DNA of 64,000 nt from Planctomycetaceae bacterium (lineage in GTDB: Bacteria; Planctomycetota; Planctomycetia; Pirellulales; Pirellulaceae), in the NCBI GenBank assembly GCA_020638995.1, contig JACKHM010000003.1, forward strand, positions 682,001 to 746,000. The letters run 5' to 3'. Position numbers and translations under genes: made by a program. How positions within the stretch are numbered: the first letter of the stretch is position 1; each line of letters starts with the position of its first letter. Shown piece by piece: positions 36,034 to 41,167 of this stretch. The notes under the pieces are model-generated. The model was not told the DNA's origin. It saw only the letters and a list, made by a program, of their open reading frames with translations, and made no database searches.

Positions 36034-36107
36034 CGATCCCGTGGTCCAACGGCGAAGACGCCTGCGTGACATGCAGGAGAGTGCAGGTTCGATTCCTGCC
36101 GGGATCA
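36034..36107 (+). tRNA. tRNA-Val(GAC)
   Basis: Acceptor GATCCCG/CGGGATC, anticodon arm CCTGC-GTGACAT-GCAGG, T-arm GCAGG-TTCGATT-CCTGC. Confidence 0.9.
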
Positions 36108-36118
36108 CTTTGATGTTT

Positions 36119-36189
36119 GGTCTGTAGGTGTTCTTTCTGCACACGTCCGTGGTAAGGACGGAGATCGAGTTCGACTCCCGAACGGACCT
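36119..36189 (+). tRNA. tRNA-Thr(GGT)
   Basis: Acceptor GGTCTGT/ACGGACC, D-stem GTGT/GCAC, anticodon arm CGTCC-GTGGTAA-GGACG. Confidence 0.88.
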
Positions 36190-36200
36190 CTAGACATTTT

Positions 36201-36272
36201 GGGCCTGCATGCCGATGGAGGCGACTGATCCTTGCAAGATCGGTGTGATCGGTTCGACTCCGATCAGGTCCA
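36201..36272 (+). tRNA. tRNA-Ala(TGC)
   Basis: Acceptor GGGCCTG/CAGGTCC, anticodon arm TGATC-CTTGCAA-GATCG, T-arm GATCG-GTTCGAC-region. The G3:T70 pair that marks tRNA-Ala is not obvious. Confidence 0.85.
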
Positions 36273-36563
36273 CTATTCGTTCCATATCCCAGCCGCGACG
36301 GCGGCTTGACGGTTATGACCGCATTCAAGTTGGACGCCATCCAACTCAACTTGCGGATAAGAACCTCGTTCAACATAGACCTGTGTATTGCCACCCGTCT
36401 CGACAAGTGCGAACCACGGGCCGGTGTCGGCATCCGAGCCAACGGTGGAGATGATGAACTTCTCGCCTGAGAGAATAGTGTAGTCCTCGCCCCACGGTTC
36501 GATCCACACAATGTGCGGTCGGCTTCGATCGTTCCAAATACTAATTGCTACGCGTTGTTCCAT
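36273..36563 (-). CDS. Hypothetical protein within the tRNA array
   Basis: 96 residues (MEQRVAISIWNDRSRPHIVWIEPWGEDY..), acidic and beta-rich, no signal peptide. The stop abuts the 3' end of tRNA-Ala on the other strand. The composition looks like a real protein, but no family is recognised. It is one of only four protein-coding insertions in the array region. Confidence 0.55.
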   Translation of the reverse strand: MEQRVAISIWNDRSRPHIVWIEPWGEDYTILSGEKFIISTVGSDADTGPWFALVETGGNTQVYVERGSYPQVELDGVQLECGHNRQAAVAAGIWNE

Positions 36564-36590
36564 GCGAACAGCATATCGACGAAACGAAAC

Positions 36591-36676
36591 GGAAGGTAGC
36601 CGGATACGGTTCGCCGGGCCGGTTTGCTAAACCGCGCGACCTTCGGGTCATGAGGGTTCAAACCCCTTGCCTTCCG
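36591..36676 (+). tRNA. tRNA-Ser(GCT)
   Basis: Class II: acceptor GGAAGGT/GCCTTCC, anticodon stem CGGT/ACCG with loop TTGCTAA, variable arm GACC..GGTC, T-loop TTCAAAC. Confidence 0.9.
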
Positions 36677-36681
36677 CTGAT

Positions 36682-36753
36682 GGCTCGATGGTGAAATGGA
36701 AATCATATCTCGCTTCTAACGAGACGGTCCAGGTTCAACTCCTGGTCGAGCTA
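36682..36753 (+). tRNA. tRNA-Arg(TCT)
   Basis: Acceptor GGCTCGA/TCGAGCT, anticodon arm TCTCG-CTTCTAA-CGAGA, T-arm CCAGG-TTCAACT-CCTGG. Confidence 0.9.
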
Positions 36754-36765
36754 CTGATTGAAAAC

Positions 36766-36848
36766 GGAAGGGCTACCCGATTGGTGACGGGAGCCGGTTG
36801 GAAGCCGGTCGAGCGACAGCCTTGCAAGTTCGACTCTCGCTCCTTCCG
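36766..36848 (+). tRNA. tRNA-Ser(GGA)
   Basis: Class II: acceptor GGAAGGG/TCCTTCC, anticodon arm GCCGG-TTGGAAG-CCGGT, T-loop TTCGACT. Confidence 0.87.
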
Positions 36849-36884
36849 CTGAACTTCTGACAACTCGTAGTGTCAGTCAACATG

Positions 36885-36957
36885 GTGTCCGTGGTGTACG
36901 CGGTAGGCACGTCTGCCTGTGAAGCAGAAGGTGTGGGTTCAACTCCCATCGGTCACC
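36885..36957 (+). tRNA. tRNA-His(GTG)
   Basis: Acceptor GTGTCCG/CGGTCAC, discriminator C with G at -1 (36884), the His identity pair; anticodon arm TCTGC-CTGTGAA-GCAGA. Confidence 0.9.
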
Positions 36958-36982
36958 CTTAAAACAGAGAAAGGATTGGATC

Positions 36983-37579
36983 ATGGTCGCACAAATGCTT
37001 CAGCGCCCAGCGCTGGTACTTAACCGTAGCTGGCAGCCGGTGAACGTCGCCGCAGTCGCACGCGCGCTCGTCCTGCTGTGGAACGAGTCCGCGCGGGTTG
37101 TCGATCCGACTGACTACCAGCTTTATGCCTGGGAAGATTGGTCCAAATTGCGTCCGCGCGACGATGAGCATTTCATTCAGGCAGTACGGTTTCGGCTGCG
37201 AGTGCCGGAAGTGATCACGTTGACCGGTTACGATCGACTTCCTTCCGCGGCAGTCGCGTTTAGCCGGAGGAACATTTTCAAGCGTGACCACTACACCTGC
37301 CAATACTGTGGTCGTCAACCCGGCGGCGAGGAATTGACGATCGACCACGTCGTGCCTCGTGCGCAAGGTGGTGAGTCGCGGTGGGACAACTGTGTGTTGG
37401 CGTGTATGCCGTGCAACCACCGCAAGGCGGACCGCACGCCACAGCAGGCCAAGCTGCGACTGCGTAAGCAGCCAGTCCAGCCGAAGTGGAACCCGCTTTA
37501 CACCGCGCACGAAGTACGAATGGAAAGCTGGTCGAAGTTCATCAGTGAGGCGTACTGGAACGTCGAGCTGGCGAAATAA
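36983..37579 (+). CDS. HNH endonuclease
   Basis: 198 residues. The HNH core is CQYCGRQPGGEELTIDHVVP..W.NCVLACMPCNHRKADRTP (about 110-155), with two Cys pairs for zinc and the catalytic His in TIDHVVP. The N-terminal half (MLQRPALVLNRSWQPVNVAA) is the usual start of this bacterial HNH family. It lies inside the tRNA array between tRNA-His and a tRNA-Gly. Similar proteins are widespread in free-living bacteria, so a homing role here is only a possibility. Confidence 0.9.
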   Translation: MVAQMLQRPALVLNRSWQPVNVAAVARALVLLWNESARVVDPTDYQLYAWEDWSKLRPRDDEHFIQAVRFRLRVPEVITLTGYDRLPSAAVAFSRRNIFKRDHYTCQYCGRQPGGEELTIDHVVPRAQGGESRWDNCVLACMPCNHRKADRTPQQAKLRLRKQPVQPKWNPLYTAHEVRMESWSKFISEAYWNVELAK

Positions 37580-37624
37580 TTGACAACGATCGCTCCCGGT
37601 TCCAGTTGCCGGGAGTGTTTTCAC

Positions 37625-37714
37625 GCGAGTGTGCTCCTGGGAGAGCAGCCAGCTTCCAAACCTGGCGGACAGCGACCAACCTATCGGTCGGTGCCCGGAC
37701 TCCTTGCACTCGCG
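37625..37714 (+). tRNA. tRNA-Gly-like (TCC) with inserted stem-loop
   Basis: Acceptor GCGAGTG/CACTCGC, D-stem GCTC/GAGC, anticodon stem GCCAG/CTGGC around CTTCCAAAC (nine-base loop with TCC). The reverse insert (37673-37696) replaces part of the T-arm. Confidence 0.65.
37673..37696 (-). repeat. tRNA-associated stem-loop insert (reverse orientation)
   Basis: CGACCAA-CCTATCGG-TCGGTGCCC in the T-arm region of the tRNA-Gly-like gene. Confidence 0.75.
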
Positions 37715-37721
37715 CTTGATT

Positions 37722-37795
37722 GCCGACGTGGCTCGACTGAGAAAGGCTCCGCTCTTGTAAAGCGGTTGATGCTGGTGCGAATCCAGTCGTCGGCT
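37722..37795 (+). tRNA. tRNA-Thr(TGT)
   Basis: Acceptor GCCGACG/CGTCGGC, anticodon arm CCGCT-CTTGTAA-AGCGG, T-arm GCTGG-TGCGAAT-CCAGT. Confidence 0.88.
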
Positions 37796-37808
37796 CTTGA
37801 TTGAAAAC

Positions 37809-37900
37809 GTCGTGATGGTGTAACGGAAAGCCGACCAACACTTCGTGTCGGTGCCCGCTCTCCTAAGGTCTTGGTCCTGGTTCGATTCCAGGTTACGACG
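37809..37900 (+). tRNA. tRNA-Arg(CCT) with inserted stem-loop
   Basis: Acceptor GTCGTGA/TTACGAC, T-arm CCTGG-TTCGATT-CCAGG, anticodon loop CTCCTAA. The reverse insert (37832-37856) lies on the 5' side of the anticodon arm. Confidence 0.72.
37832..37856 (-). repeat. tRNA-associated stem-loop insert (reverse orientation)
   Basis: CGACCAA-CACTTCGTG-TCGGTGCCC in the tRNA-Arg(CCT) gene. Confidence 0.75.
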
Positions 37901-37912
37901 CTTGAACAACAC

Positions 37913-37984
37913 GGCCCGTGAGTGTGCTGGATAGCATGTCAGCTTCCGAAGCTGTTGGATCAGGTTCGATTCCTGAACGGGCTG
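37913..37984 (+). tRNA. tRNA-Arg(CCG)
   Basis: Acceptor GGCCCGT/ACGGGCT, anticodon stem CAGC/GCTG with loop TTCCGAA, T-arm TCAGG-TTCGATT-CCTGA. Confidence 0.88.
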
Positions 37985-37994
37985 CTGACAACGT

Positions 37995-38066
37995 GGCCTG
38001 CGAGTGTACTGGATCGCACGGCAGACTTCGATTCTGCAAGACGGGGTTCGATTCCTCGGCGGGCTG
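37995..38066 (+). tRNA. tRNA-Arg(TCG)
   Basis: Acceptor GGCCTGC/GCGGGCT, anticodon arm GCAGA-CTTCGAT-TCTGC, T-loop TTCGATT. Confidence 0.88.
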
Positions 38067-38082
38067 CTTTCAAAACCACAAT

Positions 38083-38155
38083 GTCCTTGGAGTGTGCTGG
38101 ATTCGCACGTAACCTTGCGAAGGTTACAGACCAGGTTCGATTCCTGGCGAGGACG
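38083..38155 (+). tRNA. tRNA-Arg(GCG)
   Basis: Acceptor GTCCTTG/CGAGGAC, anticodon arm TAACC-TTGCGAA-GGTTA. A GCG anticodon is unusual; bacteria normally use ACG (inosine) for CGU/CGC. Confidence 0.87.
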
Positions 38156-38221
38156 CTTCCGAATATATTGCGACTTCTTTACCAGTTTCAGGTAACACAC
38201 CAACACGATCGGCACTTAGCA

Positions 38222-39004
38222 ATGACCAAAACCAGCGACCTCGATCTTCGTAAGCTGAACACCGCAACGAAGTATCCGTCGATCCCGACCTATCACTCGC
38301 TGGGCGAGCGTGGGAGCTTGCTCGAAGAAACCATTTCATTCGATGGCCAAGCCTTGATTGCGACCGAGAAGGTCGATGGAACAAATAGTCGAATCATCTT
38401 GATGCCGGACGGTTGTTACCTGATCGGAAGTCGCGAAGAGTTGCTGCATGCAAAGGGCGACCTGATCCATAACCCTGCGCTGGGGATCGTTGAGACACTG
38501 AAGCCAGTGGCGGATCGAATCAGCTTGATCTATCAAAGCCCAGAACGTTCAGCTACGACGATCTACTTGGAAACTTACGGTGGTAAGACAACCGCCTCGG
38601 CTAAGCAGTACACGAGCAATCGTGAATTTGGCTATCGAGTGTTCGACGTGAATCGAATTCCCTTGAACCAACTGGATAACGAGTTGGATGCGATATCGCT
38701 CTGGCGTGAGAATGGCGGCCAAGAGTTTTTGAGTGAGGCGGATCTAACCGAGTTCGTTGCAACAATGCAGCTTGAACTAACTCCGCGTGTTGCTGTCGTT
38801 GAATCGATTCCAACCACTATTGAAGACACGCATGAATGGCTTAGATCGCAGATCACAAGAACCCTCGTCGCGTTGGATGATCAAGCTGGCGGACGGCCCG
38901 AAGGTCTTGTTGTGCGAACCGCCGATCGCAAACGAATCGCCAAGATTCGATATGAAGATTACGAGCGACATGCCAAGCGAATCGCCAAGCAGAAGAACAG
39001 GTGA
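38222..39004 (+). CDS. RNA ligase (Rnl2-like nucleotidyltransferase)
   Basis: 260 residues from the ATG at 38222. Motif I with the adenylated Lys is TEKVDGTNSRI (Lys about 50), motif III appears as TIYLETYGG, motif IV as RPEGLVVRT and motif V as RIAKIRYEDY. These are the signature motifs of ATP-dependent RNA ligases that seal 3'-OH to 5'-phosphate ends. It lies between the last ordinary tRNA and the scaffolded RNA units, so its substrates are probably broken tRNAs or these transcripts. Confidence 0.85.
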   Translation: MTKTSDLDLRKLNTATKYPSIPTYHSLGERGSLLEETISFDGQALIATEKVDGTNSRIILMPDGCYLIGSREELLHAKGDLIHNPALGIVETLKPVADRISLIYQSPERSATTIYLETYGGKTTASAKQYTSNREFGYRVFDVNRIPLNQLDNELDAISLWRENGGQEFLSEADLTEFVATMQLELTPRVAVVESIPTTIEDTHEWLRSQITRTLVALDDQAGGRPEGLVVRTADRKRIAKIRYEDYERHAKRIAKQKNR

Positions 39005-39101
39005 CTCGGAAAGAAGTGAGTCTACTTGTCAAACATCCGTATCGCCCAAGATGCGGGCGATACGCATTGACGTCGATGCCAATCGGCCAGGCGGCTGCCT
39101 G

Positions 39102-39126
39102 GGGCACCGACGCGAAGCGTTGGTCT
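39102..39126 (+). repeat. tRNA-associated stem-loop insert
   Basis: GGGCACCGA-CGCGAAGCG-TTGGTC. Confidence 0.68.
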
Positions 39127-39150
39127 ACAGCTCTTAGTGGGTTCGACTCC

Positions 39151-39183
39151 GGGCACCGATCGGCATGGATGCCGGATTGGTCG
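39151..39183 (+). repeat. tRNA-associated stem-loop insert
   Basis: GGGCACCGA, then a GGCAT/ATGCC hairpin, then TTGGTCG, inserted in the 3' strand of a T-stem. Confidence 0.7.
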
Positions 39184-39192
39184 TACTTCTCT

Positions 39193-39270
39193 GACCATCC
39201 AACTGCCGATTCAGACTACATCAACTTTGAGAGCTGAAAGGTGTCCGAACCTATCCTTCGCTGGATGGTC
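39193..39270 (+). ncRNA. Scaffolded RNA unit 1
   Basis: Outer helix GACCATCCAAC/GCTGGATGGTC (one mismatch), then TGCC opposite a bulge ending CTTC, inner helix GATTCAGAC/GTCCGAAC, TACAT, and a short hairpin payload (CTTT..AAAG around GAGAGCTG). The payload is not identified. Confidence 0.65.
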
Positions 39271-39279
39271 TATTTCACA

Positions 39280-39366
39280 GCCCAACTGCCTGTCGGGACT
39301 ACATCACCACTGTTAATGGTGTGCTGAAAGGCACAACGTCTTGACGATCCTTCGTTGGGCTTTTTT
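39280..39366 (+). ncRNA. Scaffolded RNA unit 2: Asn anticodon-stem-loop mimic
   Basis: Outer helix GCCCAAC/GTTGGGC, TGCC and ATCCTTC bulges, inner helix GTCGGGAC/GTCTTGAC, TACAT. The payload CACCA-CTGTTAA-TGGTG is a perfect anticodon arm with GTT (Asn). A second small hairpin GTGC/GCAC follows. Six T residues right after the outer helix make this unit its own terminator. Confidence 0.75.
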
Positions 39367-39382
39367 GAACGACAACACTACC

Positions 39383-39555
39383 GTCCAACTGCCTGCTTGG
39401 AGTACATGACGGTCCTAAGGTAGCGATGCCGGGCAACCGGCTAGTGAACGGCGCTGGAGTCTCGCGCAGACGAAGGGGCCAGTCAACGGTCAGCAACTAA
39501 GTTACTGATACGGACGGCCGAAGCAAACGCAACTCTTGGCAACCCTTCGTTGGGC
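39383..39555 (+). ncRNA. Scaffolded RNA unit 3: 23S rRNA domain IV-like payload
   Basis: Outer helix GTCCAAC/GTTGGGC, inner helix TGCTTGGAG/CTCTTGGCA, TACAT. The payload begins GACGGTCCTAAGGTAGCGA (39408-39426), which is invariant in bacterial 23S rRNA just after helix 69. It ends with CCAGTCAACGGTCAGCAACTA, close to the sequence that precedes it in 23S. The two parts are therefore in swapped order, joined through a GCCGG-GCAA-CCGGC hairpin. Confidence 0.7.
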
Positions 39556-39566
39556 AACAATACAAC

Positions 39567-39677
39567 GGCGACCGCCGGTTTGGACTACATCGGTCGTCCA
39601 GTGGAATCTGGAAACTGCGACACAGTTGGCGGGTTCGATTCCCGTACGGAAAAGTTCCTGACCAATAGTTCGTCGTC
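39567..39677 (+). ncRNA. Scaffolded RNA unit 4: tRNA-like payload
   Basis: Outer helix GGCGAC/GTCGTC, CGCC and AATAGTTC bulges, inner helix GGTTTGGA/TCCTGACC, TACAT. The payload has a D-arm-like TCCAG/CTGGA hairpin, an AACTG/CAGTT hairpin and a T-arm-like GCGGG-TTCGATT-CCCGT, but no complete acceptor stem. Confidence 0.65.
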
Positions 39678-39686
39678 ATGAAAACA

Positions 39687-39826
39687 TGACCGACTGCCGA
39701 TTCGGAGTACATCGAATTCCAATCGAGAGGTTGTGGGTTCGAGTCCCACCGGCCTGGCTCATCGCCGAACGGGCCGTAGCTCAATCGGATAGAGCGCTAC
39801 GTCTCTGGTCAACACTTCGTCGGTCA
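39687..39826 (+). ncRNA. Scaffolded RNA unit 5: circularly permuted tRNA-Gly(TCC)-like
   Basis: Outer helix TGACCGAC/GTCGGTCA (perfect), TGCC and AACACTTC bulges, inner helix TCGGAG/CTCTGG, TACAT. The payload order is 3' half (anticodon loop ATTCCAA, T-arm GTGGG-TTCGAGT-CCCAC, acceptor strand CGGCCTG), a 13-base linker, then 5' half (CGGGCCG, TA, D-stem GCTC/GAGC). Acceptor strands pair over 7 bp; joining the halves gives anticodon stem CTCGA/TCGAG. Confidence 0.78.
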
Positions 39827-39848
39827 GGTTTTGCAACAACACGATCAT

Positions 39849-39986
39849 CTCGACTGCCGAGTTGGAGTACATGGCTCATAACCCGGATGTTGTGGGTTCG
39901 AGTCCCACCAGCGCAACTTCAATGCACGTCGCGCTGTAGCTCAATGGTAGAGCGCCGTTACGTCTCTGATTCACCACTTCGTCGAG
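39849..39986 (+). ncRNA. Scaffolded RNA unit 6: circularly permuted tRNA-Met(CAT)-like
   Basis: Outer helix CTCGAC/GTCGAG, TGCC and ACCACTTC bulges, inner helix GAGTTGGAG/CTCTGATTC (9 bp with G-T pairs), TACAT. The payload is 3' half (CTCATAA loop, CCCGG, T-arm, CAGCGCA), linker, then 5' half (CGCGCTG, D-arm). Joined, it forms anticodon arm CCGGG-CTCATAA-CCCGG and a C1:A72 mismatch, an initiator tRNA feature. Confidence 0.78.
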
Positions 39987-40121
39987 TGTTTGTCAACGTA
40001 GGGCGGCAGGGCCGCAGCCAATGCGAGCTATCGCTCGGTTGTCCGCAACCCGCTCCCGTTGGTCGCTGGAATCTTGCTGAAACAACATCACTTTCGTTGA
40101 TAACTGATGTAGGGCGATCGT

Positions 40122-40697
40122 TCACTCGTGAATCTCGTCCGACTCGCTGAGCACTTCGTCGAGTAACAATTCGAGCCCGAGTTGAGCGGCGAGGTTGCGA
40201 ACTAGATTGCGATCTGCGTCCATCCCTGTGCGGTAGATGTGCCGCAAGTCGCGGCGACTCTTGTGGCTCCCCTTGCTGACCCACACCAGCTTGGACGCCG
40301 CAGCGTCGGCGCGCGACGCGACCGGCAGTTGCATCCCATCAAATACTTCGATCACTTGGGATCGATTCAATTCACCCTCGATTAGTTCTCGTGGGTAAAT
40401 ATCGAGTTTGAGTGCCTCCGTATTGTCGAACAACTGAAACATTCCACGTTGCTCAACCGCATGGCGAATGGCTTGGGCATCGAACAGAAAGTCCGACGTG
40501 TCCAGCGACGAAATGAAGGAATCCAGTTGAGTGGCAATGGCCTGATTGTCGATGACGATGTCAATATCCTGCGTCATCCGCGGTTCGCCATAAACGACGG
40601 ACGTGAGTCCACCGGTCAGATGAAATCGAATTGCATGTTGCCTGAAGATGGCAGCGGCCTTGCTCAACGTGTCGCGGAACGCCTCAACGGGAAACAT
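40122..40697 (-). CDS. Nucleotidyltransferase-fold protein (AbiEii/MNT-like)
   Basis: 191 residues. FHLTGGLTSVVYGEPRMTQDIDIVI near residues 25-50 is the GG..YG..R-T-x-DID signature of nucleotidyltransferase-fold proteins used in AbiE and MNT toxin-antitoxin systems. The following helical region has LKLDIYPRE. The start overlaps the end of the small gene upstream, giving a two-gene minus-strand cassette between RNA units 6 and 7. It may transfer nucleotides to tRNA 3' ends, as some relatives do; that is inference. Confidence 0.8.
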   Translation of the reverse strand: MFPVEAFRDTLSKAAAIFRQHAIRFHLTGGLTSVVYGEPRMTQDIDIVIDNQAIATQLDSFISSLDTSDFLFDAQAIRHAVEQRGMFQLFDNTEALKLDIYPRELIEGELNRSQVIEVFDGMQLPVASRADAAASKLVWVSKGSHKSRRDLRHIYRTGMDADRNLVRNLAAQLGLELLLDEVLSESDEIHE

Positions 40698-40926
40698 TGG
40701 CCAACTTCCGGTCGATGAATGCCGTCGCTAACGGATCGGCGCGGTACAGCCTTTTCGCGACTTCCCACTTCAGCCGATCCGGCGACATCGGCCCCGACTC
40801 CGCCACGATCTGCCGACCGAGGAGTTGACGCGTCCATTGAAACATCGCAGCACATCGCTCCATGCGTTCCTTCGCGGACAAAGAATCCATACGTGACTGA
40901 TAATGCTGCTCGACAATCGACGCCAT
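40684..40926 (-). CDS. Small partner protein of the nucleotidyltransferase
   Basis: 80 residues from the ATG at 40926 (MASIVEQHYQSRMDSLSAKERM); the longer frame to 41034 would run through RNA unit 7. Helical, with RCAAMFQWTRQLL and RLKWEVAKRLY. It overlaps the nucleotidyltransferase start by 14 bases. Likely the antitoxin or partner of that protein; family not named. Confidence 0.65.
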   Translation of the reverse strand: MASIVEQHYQSRMDSLSAKERMERCAAMFQWTRQLLGRQIVAESGPMSPDRLKWEVAKRLYRADPLATAFIDRKLANVSR

Positions 40927-40976
40927 TAATTCACCCGTTGCGAACCCGATACAACTTTCGACTGTCAGTATACCCA

Positions 40977-41092
40977 ACCTGACTGCCGGTGCGGAGTACA
41001 TGGCAAGAAACCGAAACCGGTTTTGCGGGTTCAAACCCCGCGCCGCCCGCTTGTATCAAACGGGCGGAATCTCTGCCCATTCTTCGTCAGGT
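40977..41092 (+). ncRNA. Scaffolded RNA unit 7, next to Ro60
   Basis: Outer helix ACCTGAC/GTCAGGT (perfect), TGCC and ATTCTTC bulges, inner helix GGTGCGGAG/CTCTGCCC, TACAT. The payload has a GCAA..TTGC hairpin, T-arm GCGGG-TTCAAAC-CCCGC, and acceptor-like CCGCCCG (41043) pairing perfectly with CGGGCGG (41061) across an 11-base loop, but no D-arm. It ends 75 bases before the Ro60 start, the usual position of bacterial Y RNA genes. Confidence 0.72.
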
Positions 41093-41167
41093 CACTTTAT
41101 TTGAACGTGGCGTACAACTGCTTTTTGTGGATTCACAGGCTTGCAGTGTCGGCTACGAGAGGAGGTC

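Larger units (their letters stand above)
39076..39192 (+). tRNA. tRNA-like segment with two stem-loop inserts
   Basis: A D-arm-like GCCAATCGGCCAGGCGGC, a CTGTACA-type loop and T-arm GTGGG-TTCGACT-CC|TAC can be read if inserts 39102-39126 and 39151-39183 are removed; the second removal restores a complete T-stem. A matching acceptor stem is not seen, so this is a remnant or an atypical tRNA. Confidence 0.45.

Noticed and set aside
33430..38155. CRISPR array
   Set aside because: Regular short repeats here are tRNA T-arms; spacing and sequence differ and no cas genes are present.
33571..38215. Several minus-strand frames of 100-400 codons with repeated RESNPH/GIEPA-type phrases
   Set aside because: These are reverse-strand translations of tRNA T-arms (GGTTCGA..), a well-known artefact, and span many tRNA genes.
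39193..41092. Group I intron or small self-cleaving ribozyme as explanation for the repeated TACAT/CTTC flanks
   Set aside because: GACTACAT resembles a group I P7 strand, but there is no matching S strand and only 15-60 bases separate neighbouring units, too short for a group I core; no hammerhead, twister or hairpin ribozyme core was seen.
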